Below, piece by piece: positions 46,540 to 58,824 of a DNA stretch of 64,000 bases. Position numbers and translations under genes: made by a program. The notes beneath the pieces are model-generated. The model made no database searches, had not been told where the DNA came from, and saw only the letters and a program-made list of their open reading frames with translations. This DNA comes from Hemileia vastatrix (lineage: Eukaryota > Basidiomycota > Pucciniomycetes > Pucciniales > Zaghouaniaceae). Within the stretch, counting starts at the first letter, position 1; each line of letters starts with the position of its first letter. The stretch lies in contig JASXTE010000004.1 of assembly GCA_030280995.1 (NCBI GenBank), forward strand, positions 17,499,185 to 17,563,184, read 5' to 3'.

Positions 46540-47825
46540 TCTAAGCAAAAAAAGATAGAGTGTGCGCGTTTAAGGGTTGAAAGGCAATGGAAGAATGGTC
46601 TATATAAATGGATGGAAGTGAAGCAACCCAGCAAGTAAATGACAAATAAATAAGTAAAATAAAACAAAAGATCTAGAATATTAAAGTGAGTGCCGGAAGA
46701 AACCTACAAGCAAGCAGGAGGACGACGGGAAATATAAAAAGAAAAAAGAAGGAAAGAAACAGATAGAAAAAAAGGGGGGTGTACAAGTGGGGTTTGGGGG
46801 CAGCAAAAAAAAAGGTGCAATAAGTACACACTCAATTGACCGGACCAGCTGTCAGTATCAGGGACGAGGGCAGACCAAGGTGAGAGAAATAAAAATAGTT
46901 CACTAAAACTGTAAGAGTAGTTAGGATTTTTTTTTTTCTTTTCTTATTTGAATTAACATTTTGCCATTAAAAAGTTAGATCCCAAGGTTTAGCTATCTGT
47001 CTAGACTATGTTAATGATTTTTGAAACTATGAGTTTCTGTGAATTTAAAACAATTCGTCGAAAGGAGCGATACCGATATTAGGTTGACCACATTTTCTCT
47101 TTTCCTCTCCCCAATATGCCAACGTAACGTCATCAAGTAACAAGGGGGAGCCTTTTAGAGTTCAGTATAACCTTATCTGTGTCATTCTTGAAATTTCGTC
47201 CGCCATTAACTGATTAATTTGTATTTTGTAGCAACAACTCACTATCCATCTATCATCACTTTCTTATCTGTACATTCACCTATACACTTTTACCCTATTA
47301 AGAAGGCGACGTGACTGTTTGTGCAACAATTTTAGATGAAGGGTGCCACATCGATGCCCTTTTCCCAAAAGCAAGCCAGATACGAGAGCGCTGCATAATA
47401 TTTACTGATATTTTCATTTACAACGTGTTCAACGGCATCTTCTTCTTCATCATCCCCGTACTTGGCATAGTCACTCCTCTACATAAGTATCACAGCCCTT
47501 TCTTTCATATTTACTCCCCGAGACCCATTCTCTTTATTTATATTTTGTTGTCATTCTAATAATCAGCTAACTTTCAATTAATTCCCTTCAGCATTTACAT
47601 ATCAAGAATATAGCTTTTTGAATTATTTCCTCTGTTTCCCACGTTTATTATTTTTTCATTTAGTTAAGATTGTTTGCTTGGTAATGTCCTGTTTTGATTT
47701 TTTTTGTTTTAATTTCTGTCAGGGCCTTGTATTGTCAGATGTAATGAGGCCCTTGGGTATCAAATCTTTTTACTTTGTGTAAAGATTCGAAATGTATTGG
47801 GCTTCGCAGAGATTAGATACAAATG
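46540..47825. other. Upstream region of the proline-rich gene; no recognisable gene
   Basis: A purine-rich stretch with runs of A and G lies at 46720-46830. An open frame from a GTG at 47311 (82 codons, hydrophobic) has no recognisable content and no ATG. Confidence 0.4.
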
Positions 47826-47827
47826 TA

Positions 47828-47961
47828 CAGCTAATCCTGGAAAGCTTGCGGTTGTCTCGCATCGCATCCCCTGCCAAAATTAATGAGTTCAGTTCTGATG
47901 AGCTATGCTTTTGGCGGGAGATGAGAGGCAAGACAGCCCGCAAGCTTTCCAGGATTGGCTG
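47828..47961. mobile_element. Fold-back MITE, copy 1 (134 bp)
   Basis: CAGCTAATCCTGGAAAGCTT at the left is mirrored by AAGCTTTCCAGGATTGGCTG at the right. Inversion continues inward (CGCATCCCCTGCCAAAA against TTTTGGCGGGAGATGAGAG). TA flanks both ends (47826-47827 and 47962-47963), as in Tc1/mariner-type elements. The ORF over it is an artefact. Confidence 0.85.
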
Positions 47962-48179
47962 TAACAATTGTGGAATAGTGCCACCAATGAAATATCTGGT
48001 TCGAATTGAAATAAGGTGTCAACATATCACCCATTTTACTGATCTGTTAGCTTGAGGGACATCATATACAGTGGTAAATATTTTTCTGAAGATTGAGGGG
48101 TACTGCTCGTTTTGGGAGCCTAATTGGCATCTAGTGGGGCATTCCCTCCTCTAGTACTACCTCTTCCGCTTCAAGGTGG

Positions 48180-48413
48180 TTGACTCCCCTTATGCCGATT
48201 ACGCCCCTTTACCCCTCAAAGACATTCTTGAAAAACCTCCTGTTTTACCCGGCCCACTCAACGGCCGGTGCTGCTCTTGTCAGAGCAGGCAAAAAACATC
48301 AAGTTCCCTTTACCACATTTACTTTCCTCCCTCCTTCTCCCATTATTGCTCATGTCACTTCCTTTTTGATTAACGCTGGTAGATTCACTGGCAACTTGCC
48401 TCTAGCCCAATAA
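48180..48413 (+). CDS. Possible small ORF or exon, unrecognised
   Basis: A 77-codon frame (…KTFLKNLLFYPAHSTAGAAL…GRFTGNLPLAQ) in GC-richer sequence. It starts at an ACT/GTG-type codon, not a clear ATG, and no splice context was established. It could be an exon of a host gene or chance. Confidence 0.2.
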   Translation: MTPLMPITPLYPSKTFLKNLLFYPAHSTAGAALVRAGKKHQVPFTTFTFLPPSPIIAHVTSFLINAGRFTGNLPLAQ

Positions 48414-48541
48414 CTACTCTCTTAGTTTTCTGTTCCAATTACCTCGTTTTTATCCACATATCTCATTTCTCCGCTAGTACTTACCATTATCTATTGTTTC
48501 CTTCCTTTCATACCCCTAGTTTAGTGAAATTATATGAAATA

Positions 48542-48661
48542 CAGCTATTTGGAAAAACATTGCTCCTTTTTTTCCCTTATCCCCCGCCAAAAGCGACCTA
48601 AACTCATGTTTTTGGAGGAGGATGGAAGGCAAAAACACAGCAAGCTTTTTTCAAGTAGCTT
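48542..48661. mobile_element. Fold-back MITE, copy 2
   Basis: CAGCTATTTGGAAAAACA with TTATCCCCCGCCAAAAGC is mirrored by GGAGGAGGATGGAAGGC and a degenerate AAGTAGCTT. TA is at the left; the right junction is less clear. Confidence 0.65.
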
Positions 48662-48896
48662 TAAATAAAAAATGGCATTGAGTAATTGATTAGCAAGTCC
48701 TGAACATGATGCAATCAGGACGCATAAACATGGAGAGGGCTCAACAGGTCCCTTCAAGCCACCAGAGAAGTAGGATGTAATTATTCAAACAATGATTTTG
48801 TTCAAATAGCTATTGAATGCCATTTATGTTGACTTTCTCAATGTAAGCAGATCTTGTTGTCATCTTGCCCAGGATTGCGAGGAGCTTTGTGACATT

Positions 48897-49026
48897 CAGC
48901 TATTTCAGAAAAGGTTGCAGTTTTTCCGTCTCCCATCCCTCAGCAAAAGTATGACTTTAAGTTAATTTTGGCGGAGGATGGTGATGTAAGAAAACCTCAA
49001 TTTTTTTTTTTTTTTTGAAATAGCTG
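48897..49026. mobile_element. Fold-back MITE, copy 3
   Basis: CAGCTATTTCAGAAAAGG is mirrored by a T-rich GAAATAGCTG end, with CCATCCCTCAGCAAAAG against TTTTGGCGGAGGATGG inside. TA follows at 49027-49028. Confidence 0.7.
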
Positions 49027-49029
49027 TAG

Positions 49030-50083
49030 GACTTTCCATTCAGCCCTATTTTTAGAACTAATCCAGCCACATCTGCTTTTTGTTTTTCGGGAGATCATGG
49101 TCACCGGCTGTATTGAAGTTATTTTGTGGAGAGGCTGACTCTGCTGGCATATAAAGTTTGCATATCGGTATTGATTAGCTTTGTTTATTAAGAAGGCTAT
49201 TGATTTCCCTTCACGTCTATCGCGTTACGTACATCCAAAACAATTTTTTCTGAATCAGAGAGCATAAAACCCAACAATGTTTCTACTTAATCATGTCTAT
49301 GGTTGGAGTGTGGGTTATATTATTGAGGTGTTGAAGGAGTCAGATGCATTCAGTGATAATGAGAGCTCTTTAAAGGAGGTGGCGCCTTAAAGGGACACCC
49401 TTTTGGCTTATTATGGTACCACTTTTCTGTTTCTAACCTCTTTTGGCTTTGTCCCATTTTAACCACTTACTAGAGCAATCACGTTACCTTTGAGGAAGAC
49501 AAAAAGCAAGGGCAAGCTAACACTAACCACTTCACAGAAGGAAAACACAAAGGTAATCTAACATTACTATTACTGGAAAGAAGCCACGAGCAAGAGAAAC
49601 TGCTAACGAAAATGGTGTTTCAAAGACCAATTATAGCAAGACAGGCTTTGTCTTGGAATTAGAGGGTTTCCACTTAAAGAACTCTTGCTATACTGAGCCA
49701 TCAACTTAATAGGCTAACCTACTGAACAATGAAATTTTGCAAGATGCTGTTGCTTCTGATATATGAAATATAAGCAAAACCTATAGCTGTAGAATACTGT
49801 AGAAAAGGAATTGAATTTCATCACGCACAGATGATAACATACAGCTAGACCCAAAAAGTTTTGTGGGAAATGCAAAAAAATTCACAACTTTTTGCATTTC
49901 CGGTTGCTTCTTTTGGGACACGCCAGCGGCACGCAAGCATGCAGGTTTGCGCTTCAAGCCACCATCAACAGAATTTCAACCTTGCAGGCAACCAATCAAT
50001 CCTTATTTGAGATCTTAGAAACCAAATCAGGTGCAGTCTAGATTTTGTGCTGTCAACTTGCAGCCATGTAAAAAATATGGACT
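49030..50083. other. Unassigned region
   Basis: No gene is recognised. An inverted repeat (GGAAATGCAAAAA at ~49868 and TTTTTGCATTTCC at ~49890) could form a 13-bp stem and may be a further fold-back element beginning ACAGCTAGACCC at 49842. Confidence 0.4.
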
Positions 50084-50088
50084 CCTCC

Positions 50089-51573
50089 TGTGAGGCTGAG
50101 TTCAAGTACCAAGACATGAATTAGCTTGAATGGTCAGTTGTCTAGAAGATTTTAATGGTCCTATATAAATACTGTAGTACAGATCCAATAAGTATTAAAA
50201 TATAACTCAATATAAGGGTCTCAGTAATTTAAATCTCACTAATTATAAATGGGTTACAATCTTATAGTTGGTAGAAAAATAGATGTAATAATTCAGATAC
50301 TATTCAAAGACTTTAAAAGTACTATTGATATGTATTGTGATTGTATTGGTTATATGTTTTAATTTTAATGATAAAGAATGTAGAAAACAAGACCAAAAAC
50401 CTCCTCCTTTTATACACAATAATTCCCCTTGATTTACCAGTCCTATACATGGCTAATGACACCTCATTCCAGCTAATACACCTGTCCATCAACATAAAGA
50501 AAGACCAATAAAATAATTAGAATGATATCACCCACCAAAATCCTAGAGTAATAGGGATAATCCATCAAAATAAATAAATAAGCAGAAAAGAGAGTATATG
50601 TGTGTAATATCTTAGAATAAAATACTAAAAAAAGAAAGAATAACACTAAATATTACACAATATTAAGGGGGATTAACAGTAGAAATGAAAGGGATAATTA
50701 TTCCAAATTACTGTGTGAAATTGCCATCCAAAAATGACCAAAATTGACTTAGAAACCACTGAGAAACCCAAAAAAGGACATGAGATGTGGGGTAACTACA
50801 TGCAGTCCTTGGCAGGCACTTGCACAGGTAAATCCTTGACTAATTTAGGCAAATTTAAGTGTGGTAGTGAATTAAAGGCACCAAGCTTGAGGTTATTAAT
50901 GAAATTAGCCAATATAACAAGTTCAATGCACTTATAATTAAATTAGGGCACTAAGTAAGCACCTGTTGCTTATTTTAGCGTGTTTCCCCACAGTGGATGT
51001 ACAATGTGGGGTAATTATAGTGTGAAAATGCTAACTTTGCTAAAAACAAAGCTATTCACACAGGAAAAATTCAGGCAGTATGTGGCCAGTACATAGAAGC
51101 CATTTCTGGCATAAAAACACACAAAATTTAAAAAGTGTTATTTTTATGCATTTGAGTAGTTAAATCAATAGTCCTAATTACAACAAATTGATCTGTCAAG
51201 GCACATTTTTAATATTATTAAATTTATAGCAAATATATTCAACTTCTAAGTGATTTAAAGCACATTTCTTGTTTTTCACATAAAACAATGAAAACAACAG
51301 CTTTAAGTCCTCTTAAAAATTATTTAGCCTTATTTTTAAGGCTCTTAAGATTACCCTAGCATATTTCTACTTAATATTAAGTAAATAAGACTTGTATAAG
51401 GTGGATATATGTGTGTATATAAGTTGTTATAATGGCATATATTGTATTTTATCATAAATTTCACTTATGTATACAACTTGTGTACCTTGATTTATTATTC
51501 CCATGTATACTACATGTGTTTAACATAAATTATAAGTACTTTTTACTCAGTCCTGGGAATATCCAGGCTGACA
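50089..51573 (-). mobile_element. Solo LTR, family D (1485 bp)
   Basis: On the minus strand it starts TGTCAGCCTGGATATTCCC and ends CTGAGCCTCACA-type sequence (plus-strand start TGTGAGGCTGAG). The 5-bp duplication CCTCC lies at 50084-50088 and 51574-51578. It is collinear with the interrupted copy at 32679-44606. No internal element sequence is attached, so it arose by LTR-LTR recombination. Confidence 0.92.
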
Positions 51574-51646
51574 CCTCCCACCAAAGCACTATCACCAGAT
51601 AGGAGCATACCAAATTTTTCTTTCATTTCATTTCTTAAAATTTATT

Positions 51647-51870
51647 TATTTTTTACTCTCTCTATCCTTCATCTCTCCCCTCAAGTGTGTAACTGACTTT
51701 TACATTTGCAAAGTAGATTTTTTTCTTTAAATTTCTGGGTATTAGTTCTAACAATTTTTTATTTTTTACTCTCTCTATCCTTTATCTCTCCCCTCAAGCT
51801 TGTAACTGATTTTTAGATTTGTAAAGGAAAATTTTTTCTTTGAATTTTGGGTATCAGTTCTAAAAATTTT
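51647..51870. repeat. Tandem duplication of ~112 bp
   Basis: ATTTTTTACTCTCTCTATCC begins both copies (51648 and 51760), and both continue CTCTCCCCTCAAG and end near GGGTAT(T/C)AGTTCTAA. It lies just upstream of the broken gene. Confidence 0.85.
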
Positions 51871-52109
51871 TATACAGGTACAATGTTCAAAAATTGAATA
51901 TTCATCACAGTCTCCTCTCCTCTCCTTCCTAAAAATCCTGAAGATGATTATTTTAGTGAATCTAATGATGAATCAAGCCAGCCTTCTCAAAAAACTGTCT
52001 CAGATGCTTTTCCAAGGCAAATTATTTTTAGAGTCTATACTGAATACATTTTTTTCATACCAAGGGATGAGCATAATTCAGCACCTCATTGTCAAAGATC
52101 CACAGGTGA

Positions 52110-52862
52110 TGTTGTGTGCCATGTGACACTCAAAGTAAAAGTTAACATTTTTAGTCCATAATCCAGTACACAAATCCATATGTGAAGCACAGAAGCAACA
52201 TCTACATAGAAACTGCATCTCCCATTGTGTGCCTTGATTCAACCATGATAACAACAGCACTATATAAAACTTAAAATTTAAATTAGTCAATCGTATTCTT
52301 ATACTTTTCAATCTTAAGCAAATGCATGGTGTATCAGTGCTATGGTTGATGGTATATTCTAAATGTGGGTTATTGTGTATCTGAGGGTAATTTAGGCTCT
52401 GAGAGTGGAAATAGCAGTATTGTTAAAGGATCTGTGGGTTATATTGGATGGTAAGTGATAAAGCAATGGTGGTTTATTAAAGAGGTCAATGCAAGGTGGA
52501 GTTATCTATATAAATTGGCTGGATAGGTTTGACATTCCTTAGAATCAAATTATAATATCATTGTGATAGTAGTTTCTTACCTTTCTTAATAATCAATTTT
52601 ATTCAATCTTAAACTTCTAAATCTTTCTTTGATTGTTAAGTTACAACCCTTCATGAGATTAGCCTGAATAATTAGTGTCACTTTAGATTTACATTAGTAT
52701 TCACCTTGAACCTATCTCAAAGCAGTATTAATTTCTCTTTGACATATCTTCAAATCAATTCCTTGAAGTATTTCTCTGCGCTTAAAAGTAGTCCTCAATA
52801 ACTTTTCTAATCTCACTTACTCAGGAACACCCTTGACCTTGTGCATAGGCCATCTAGTGACA
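52110..52862 (-). mobile_element. Solo LTR, element C family, inside the broken gene
   Basis: 753 bp in the sense orientation of element C coding. The minus strand ends with the plus-strand signature CCTTGACCTTGTGCATAGGC...GTGACA, matching the LTR of element C (CCTTGTGCGTAGG...GTGACA). Flanking 5-mers are GGTGA (52105-52109) and TGTGA (52863-52867), a duplication with one change. Confidence 0.85.
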
Positions 52863-53680
52863 TGTGATAGGGTACAAAAATATGAAAAGGTTATATCTAA
52901 ACAAGAAAATCTTTTCTTCATTTGTGATTTTGAAAAAACCAATTTAACTCTCTTCAAAGAACTATCAATCATAACAATTATCACCAGAGAGGATGATTTG
53001 TGGGCAGAACACATACATCAACAAGTTTCTTTGAAAACTTTGTCTTGGTCATTTATCATCCAAAATGGTGGCATTTTTGCAACCAGGAAGAACAAAAATT
53101 TAGAAATTGATGATATATTTCAAAGGTTTTTGTATGTTGCTTCTAATTTTCCTGAATATTTAAGGATCATATGCTGTGTTGGGAAGAGGGATCCCAAATG
53201 GGCTGTACAAGTGAGTATTTTTATAATTTTTGACCTATTAAAATTAACATTTTCTGCTTCTATGCATTTAAGAGACAATAAGTTTCTCAAAAATTGAGAA
53301 CATGAACCTTGAAAAACATAAAATGAGACTAAAATTTTTTTAGTTTTAGGCCCTTAAAAAACTGCTGATCATTTTTATTTGGTATGTTTGATACAAGAAA
53401 ACCATCTGCCACATGAGGATATCATAAGACAAGCAGAAGCCTATTGCTGTGTAAATACTTCAAATGCTCAAGAATATTTTATTATTACATCAGGTCTTGC
53501 CAAAATTTGTGCAAGAGCAATAGTAAGTTATTTCTATTCCTCTAAATGATAATTTGTTTTTTACTTATTCTTGTGGAATAGTGTGCAAATCCTACTCAAG
53601 TTACTCACTTAATACCCTCCAATACACCAAAATTCAGCTACCAGAAATTTCAGAATGGGTCATCTCAAAATCAGGAAAAC

Positions 53681-55626
53681 TGTCACCAGACAACCTATGC
53701 ACAAGGTTGAGGGTGTTCTTGAGTAAGTGAGATTGAAAAAGGTAAATTGAAAAATACTTTGAAGGACAGATGATTACTTCAAAGAAGTGATTTGAAGATA
53801 TGTTGAGGGAGCTGATACTGCTTCAAGATAGGTTTGAGGGGAATATTAATGTAAGTTTAGAGTGACACTAATTTTTTTGGTTAATCACACAAAGGGTTGA
53901 AACTTAATAATCAAAGAAAGTATTTAGGAATTTAGGATTGATTAAAATTAATTATTAAGAAAGGTAGGAAACAATAATGGCTTAATATAATTTCAACTAC
54001 TATCAAAACAATATTATAATTTAATTCTAAGGAATGTTGAAGCCATCACACCCATTTATATAGAAAACTCCACCTCACATTGACCTCTTTAATAAAACAT
54101 CATTACCCTATCACAGACCCTCCAATATTACTCATAGATCATTTAACCATACTATCTATTCCTACTCACAGACCATTAATTACCCTCAGTGTCAGCCTAA
54201 ATATCCTTAGGACTGAGTATTTATTATGCTTAAAATAAGATAACCTTAAGTAGATTAAGCTTATATCTTAAAAATAAGGTTAAAATAATAATATATATTA
54301 TTTTATTATATATATATATAATTATTATTCTATTATATAACTTATAATAGTTTAAATAGCTTATCCATGGCCTAATAATATTTATTAAGGTGTTAATGGA
54401 GTCATAATATACTTATCTTAAGTGATATGAAGTAATTATTGACATACATAAGCTTATATGTCTACATAAATCTCATATTCAGTGAAATATGCAGTATATT
54501 ATGTATATTTAGGTATATAAGTGGGTTTTAGCCCCTTAATAGCCTATAACCTTTGTTTTTCTGCTTATTTTAGGTCATCTGGACGAAATCAGTGGACTCA
54601 CAATGCCTACAGAAGCATAGACACCTATATCAGGCGCATACACCCAGTTTGGACAACTAAAATTACTTCCTTGGATGGTTATTCATGGATTTATGGATTG
54701 GAAGGATGTTTCTGGGATAATATGGATGCTTGGGGATGTTATTGGGGGCTTGGAAATTTTATTTGTTTCCTTTATATGCTTTTAGTTTCATTAAATCTCT
54801 TTTTGATTATTTATTTTACCTGTTTCTTTATGGTATCCGCTTTTATCTGGATTTTCTATTTATGGTATGGATCAGTGTTATTATTAATAGTGATGGAGGG
54901 TACTTACTGGAGGTCTTGGTGTTGAAACTGCTTGAAGTGGAAGCCATGGGGAGGTGATGGGCCCTCACAGTGCTGTAATTGCCAGGGATAGCAGTGACAT
55001 CATCTGGATTGAAGGTCTGTGCACTCCAGTGGATTTGGGTATAAGTAAGGAGGGATTTTGACAGTTATTTATCATCATTCAATTACTACAACTCCAACAA
55101 ACACTATTATACAATTATTAACCTTTAGAAATATATTATAAAGCCACTATAAATTGATTTTATCTTTATATAAGCTATAACTATATTTTATTCATCTATT
55201 TTCCACCACTAGCACGCATTTAAATCCAAGTATTGTGAGTTTTATTTGAGTATAACAATTTTATTAGTCTTCCCCTGAGGTTTAATCACTAAATCATTTA
55301 TCAATAAGTAGTAGTACCATAAATAAACACTATTATATCATAATTATATACTAGACTATACTGACACTCAGATACACAGTAACCTTGATTTAAAATATGC
55401 ATCAACTATAGCACTAATGCACTGCACTTGGCTTAAGATTGAAAGTATAAGCATATGGTTGAAAAATTTATAATTTAAGGTTTAGATAGTGCAGCCAAAT
55501 CGAGGGACACAAAGAAAATGCAGTTGTTATGTAGATTTTACTTCTGTGCTTTGCATATAGATTTGTCTACTGTATTATGGACTAAAAGGTTGACTTTTTT
55601 CTTCAAGTTTCACAAGGCATGTGACA
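53681..55626 (+). mobile_element. Second solo LTR of the element C family, itself interrupted
   Basis: It starts TGTCACCAGACAACCTATGC, matching TGTCACCGGACGACCTACGC of element C, and ends GGCATGTGACA. It contains the self-primer-like TATAATTTAATTCTAAGG near 54012. The flanks AAAAC and CAAAT agree at three of five bases, so the duplication is decayed. A different LTR sits at 54190-55366. Without it the length is about 764 bp. Confidence 0.82.
54190..55366 (+). mobile_element. Solo LTR, related to family D, nested in the previous LTR
   Basis: It starts TGTCAGCCTAAATATCC and ends ATACTGACA. The 5-bp duplication CTCAG lies at 54185-54189 and 55367-55371. The promoter-side part (GAAACTGCTTGAAGTGGAAG, then GGGATAGCAGTG) matches family D near 33785-33850. 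It is shorter than the other family D copies, ending differently. The 134-aa ORF at 54521 is within it and not considered a gene. Confidence 0.9.
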
Positions 55627-55715
55627 CAAATGATCTTTCCTCTTCTTCTACTTTACAGGATTTAATCACATTTCCCACAATCCAGAGCACAGCTGTCAAT
55701 GCATTGACCCAGTAA

Positions 55716-56730
55716 CATAAAGTTTATTTTAGAAATTGTTCAGATATTTCTAACATCCTTTCTGCATTTGATCAAATGGAACTTGACTAAACTATGGCAG
55801 AGTTTTGTCAATATACAAAGTTTGACCCTTATAATGTTGATTTTTAGGACGGGTTGAGGTCTTTAAGGTTGTCACATCGGAAATTCTTATGAGATTTCAA
55901 AGCTTCTGAGTTGCAAGAGGCAGGAATTCCAATTTATTTTTCTTGGGCTTTGGCTCAATGTTTGAAATCATACCTTGCATATCTCCAAAGTCAAGGGGTA
56001 AAATCTGCTTAAGTTACTATGTTGGCCACATGATAAATTATAGATATATATATATAAAAGATTTAAAATTTATTAAACTAAAAATTAATACTTTATATTA
56101 TGATAACCAATTTAACTCAAAAAATGAATAAAATAAAAGACCATTAAATATAAACTTGCTACAAACTAAAATTAAAAGGTAGATAGAAAAAATTATGATT
56201 AAGAAAAACATATCACTAAAAACTATCTTTAAAATGTAAACAGAAAAAATACTTTAGGTTTAAAAAGATTTGGGCTTGGGTGCCTTGCATTTCTTATATA
56301 CTCTACACTTAAAACATAAAATATGATACAAGATTTACTTTTTTTGACAATTAAAACATAAAATATGACACCAGTTTTACTTTGTTTGTGAAACTAATTA
56401 AAAATATTAGTTCACCATCTCTCACATCACTGTAGCATATTAAAAATATAGCAAAACACATCATTTCTCACTGAAATAGTTATAATTTTACACAAGAAAA
56501 CTTACATTTCTCACATTACCACACATAATTCTTTTTTTGAAAAAGCATTTTCCACCACAAATTTTATAATATTTAAGAGTTAATATAACTAAATAACATC
56601 TAAAAAAATTTTGTTTTATAATAAGATTGAATTTGAAATTATAAAAACACTTTCTAATATACTACTGTATGTATCCACTGGCCTAAAATAGTTTTTTCAA
56701 AAAAATTTTTGTAAAAAGGACTTTTAATTA
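55716..56730. other. Non-coding stretch
   Basis: No gene recognised. AT-rich, with a short TTAAAACATAAAATATGA motif occurring twice near 56310 and 56350. Confidence 0.4.
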
Positions 56731-57790
56731 TCCTTCAATTATTGCTTCATCTTCAGGGCCCCCTCATATTCTGCATATTTCTTAAGATTTCTCTTTAGAA
56801 CACTAAAAAATTTTTCAATTGGATTTAAATCTGGTGAGTATGAAGGCAAATATAATATTCTTCAACCTCGAGTTCTAAAAATTTTAGCTATTCTACCTCC
56901 ATGATGGAAAGCAGAGTTTTCTAAAACTAAAACACTATTAGGTGCAGGTTAACTGTTCATCATCAGCATCTAAGTTAAATTACATTCACAAATCTGTCAG
57001 GTATGATATTAATGTAACTTAATATGAGATAAGAAATGAGACTCACCAAAATTCTTTCCAAATAAAACTCAAATTGTACCCTTTTAACTGTGTCTTCTTG
57101 CATCATGCTTGCAACCAACCTATTAAGTGAGACATCTGGAATTAAATTAAAACAAAAAGCTGAAAAAAACATGTAATACACATTTGGTGCAGAAGCCCTT
57201 TAATGCCCATCCTTGATTAAAACTCACACTATCAAGAGAAATTTCACATTCATCTAATACCAAAAAAGAATGTAAGCTTTTAAAAGGATAAAAGAAGTGT
57301 AAAATAGAGCCACAAACCTGTAAAAGCTAAAAAAGAAGGGTCAAGTAAACCAACAGTGGAAAAATACTTTGCTCTTTGATAAGGATTATTGGCAGGATTG
57401 ACATGTTGTAATTTTTTTGTTTCTCAAATGAAGGCACTAAACCAATTCCATCCCAATTGATGATTTTGAAACACTGACATTATATTCTTCTAATAGCCTA
57501 CACAGAATTTCTTCCTAATAAATTGAAAGGTCATTTTCTACCATCTCAAGGATGAAATTAAAGTGACCTTCTTGTAAAGACACTTGACATCCACATTTGA
57601 GATATGTAGTAGGATAAGTAACAACAGCTTTAGTTGTTTAATACAACTTGAACCATTTGCAAAGAGAATTTACATGAATTTTGCAAGTGTGTGTCTTGTT
57701 TATCTCATTAAGACTTTTTCTATTTAAAGCCTCCATTACCAGTGGAACTTTGAAAATTGGATCATATTTAAAATAAGGCATTGAATTAGG
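56730..57790 (-). pseudogene. Tc1/mariner (IS630-type, DDE_3) transposase relic
   Basis: On the minus strand, from right to left: VSLQEGHFNFILEMVENDLS with EEILCRLLEEYNVSVSKSSI, the helix-turn-helix region; then LVLDECEISLDSVSFNQGWA with the first catalytic Asp; then VSLNRLVASMMQEDTVKRVQ and FYLERIL before a GT-AG intron (GTGAGT). After it PAPNSVLVLENSAFHHGG, where the second catalytic Asp is Glu, then LPSYSPDLNPIEKFFSVLKR. Stops and frameshifts are numerous. Terminal repeats were not located. It is an old, dead copy of a family that may have mobilised the TA-flanked fold-back MITEs nearby. Confidence 0.8.
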
Positions 57791-57799
57791 AAAGTGTGG

Positions 57800-58655
57800 A
57801 ACTGAAATTAAAAGGGTGCAAAAAAATCATATTAATAAAAAGTAGATCAATAATATCAAAAATTTACTGAATGAGAAAAATTTATCTAAAAAATAAGGAG
57901 AAGAAGAATAAAAAAAATATGATAATAAATACTGATAACCAAAAAATGAACCTTAATAAAAATTATTTCTTACCTTTCAGAAATCAAAAAAAAGGATAAG
58001 GCACAAAATGAGGAAGAAGGAATGGGCTGGAGGAGCTGTAAATTCTTTGAGGAAAGAATGAAGTAAGAAATGGTATGTATTTTTCAGCATGGGTTATACA
58101 TATCTCCTCTGATTTCTTCATGTTATTTTTACCTATATCTGGCACTACACTCAATTTGGATGATTGTGTGCAGGTGGCATTTCACAAAAGAACCAATCAG
58201 ATACACAAAGAGTTGTGAAATTTTTCACATTTCCCACAAATCTTTTTTGGGTCTATCAGTAATAGTTTCTTATTTAATTTTATATGAATCCATTCCTTGT
58301 TATGTTCTAAATTAGTTGTGGCTGAAACTTGTATGACATATTTACAGTTTTTAAAACATGTTTTATTTATTTCCATTTCAATTGTGGCTGAAATCCATAC
58401 ACTCCTTTTAGAATCCGCTTTGCTATTCTAAATGTTGCTGGTCAATATTCAAATATATATAATCTGCTTTGTACATACTTATTTCTCTATTGATAAAACT
58501 TTAATATTTCTATTCAACTATAATTCATAACTATCCTTATCTGACCTTAAACTAAGACTTAATAAGTCTCAATTTCCATTACACAGATTTCTGTATAGAA
58601 TGTTGTTGCTATAGGTTCACATATTAATATTTAGGATACTAGTTGGGTTTCCATT
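57800..58655. other. Non-coding stretch
   Basis: No coding region or repeat family recognised. Confidence 0.4.
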
Positions 58656-58660
58656 GTGAT

Positions 58661-58792
58661 CAGCCCAGATAAAACTAATCTTGGGAAGCTTGTGGTTGCT
58701 TTGCATTCTATTCCCTGCCAAAAATATGAGTATGAGTTGCTTTTGGTGGGGGATGAGAGGCAAGAAAAACACAAGCCTTCTAGGATTAGCTG
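58661..58792. mobile_element. Fold-back MITE, copy 4
   Basis: CTAATCTTGGGAAGCTTG and TTCTATTCCCTGCCAAAAAT are mirrored by GCTTTTGGTGGGGGATGAGA and CTAGGATTAGCTG. TA follows at 58793. It is the same family as 47828-47961. Confidence 0.75.
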
Positions 58793-58824
58793 TATAAGAC
58801 ATAAAATACATTAATAAGTAGATT

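Larger units (their letters stand above)
51896..55715 (+). pseudogene. Unrecognised multi-exon gene broken by two solo LTRs
   Basis: Coding pieces are ~51896-52109, 52868-53210, ~53350-53522, 53582-53680 and 55632-55715 (stop TAA). Introns end exon pieces at CAA|GTGAGT (53210) and ATA|GTAAGT (53522); the last acceptor is GGAATAG (53581). Removing LTR 52110-52862 with one target copy joins ACA GGT GA to T AGG GTA in frame. Removing LTR 53681-55626 with its target joins CAG GAA AAC to GAT CTT TCC in frame. The middle reads LKTLSWSFIIQNGGIFATRK and CRICCVGKRDPKW-like sequence, then EDIIRQAEAYCCVNTSNAQE. A one-base slip in an A6 run near 53350 breaks the frame. I do not recognise the family; upstream exons were not found. 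It could be a host gene or part of an older transposon. Confidence 0.6.

Noticed and set aside
47792..48055. 87-aa plus-strand ORF
   Set aside because: Its first half is the fold-back MITE at 47828-47961.
43678..50165. Inverted match between 43678-43735 and 50112-50165 as ends of a 6.5-kb transposon
   Set aside because: Both are parts of two family D solo LTRs in opposite orientation, each with its own target duplication.
54521..54925. 134-aa Trp- and Tyr-rich ORF
   Set aside because: It lies wholly inside a solo LTR bounded by CTCAG duplications and shows no similarity to a protein family.
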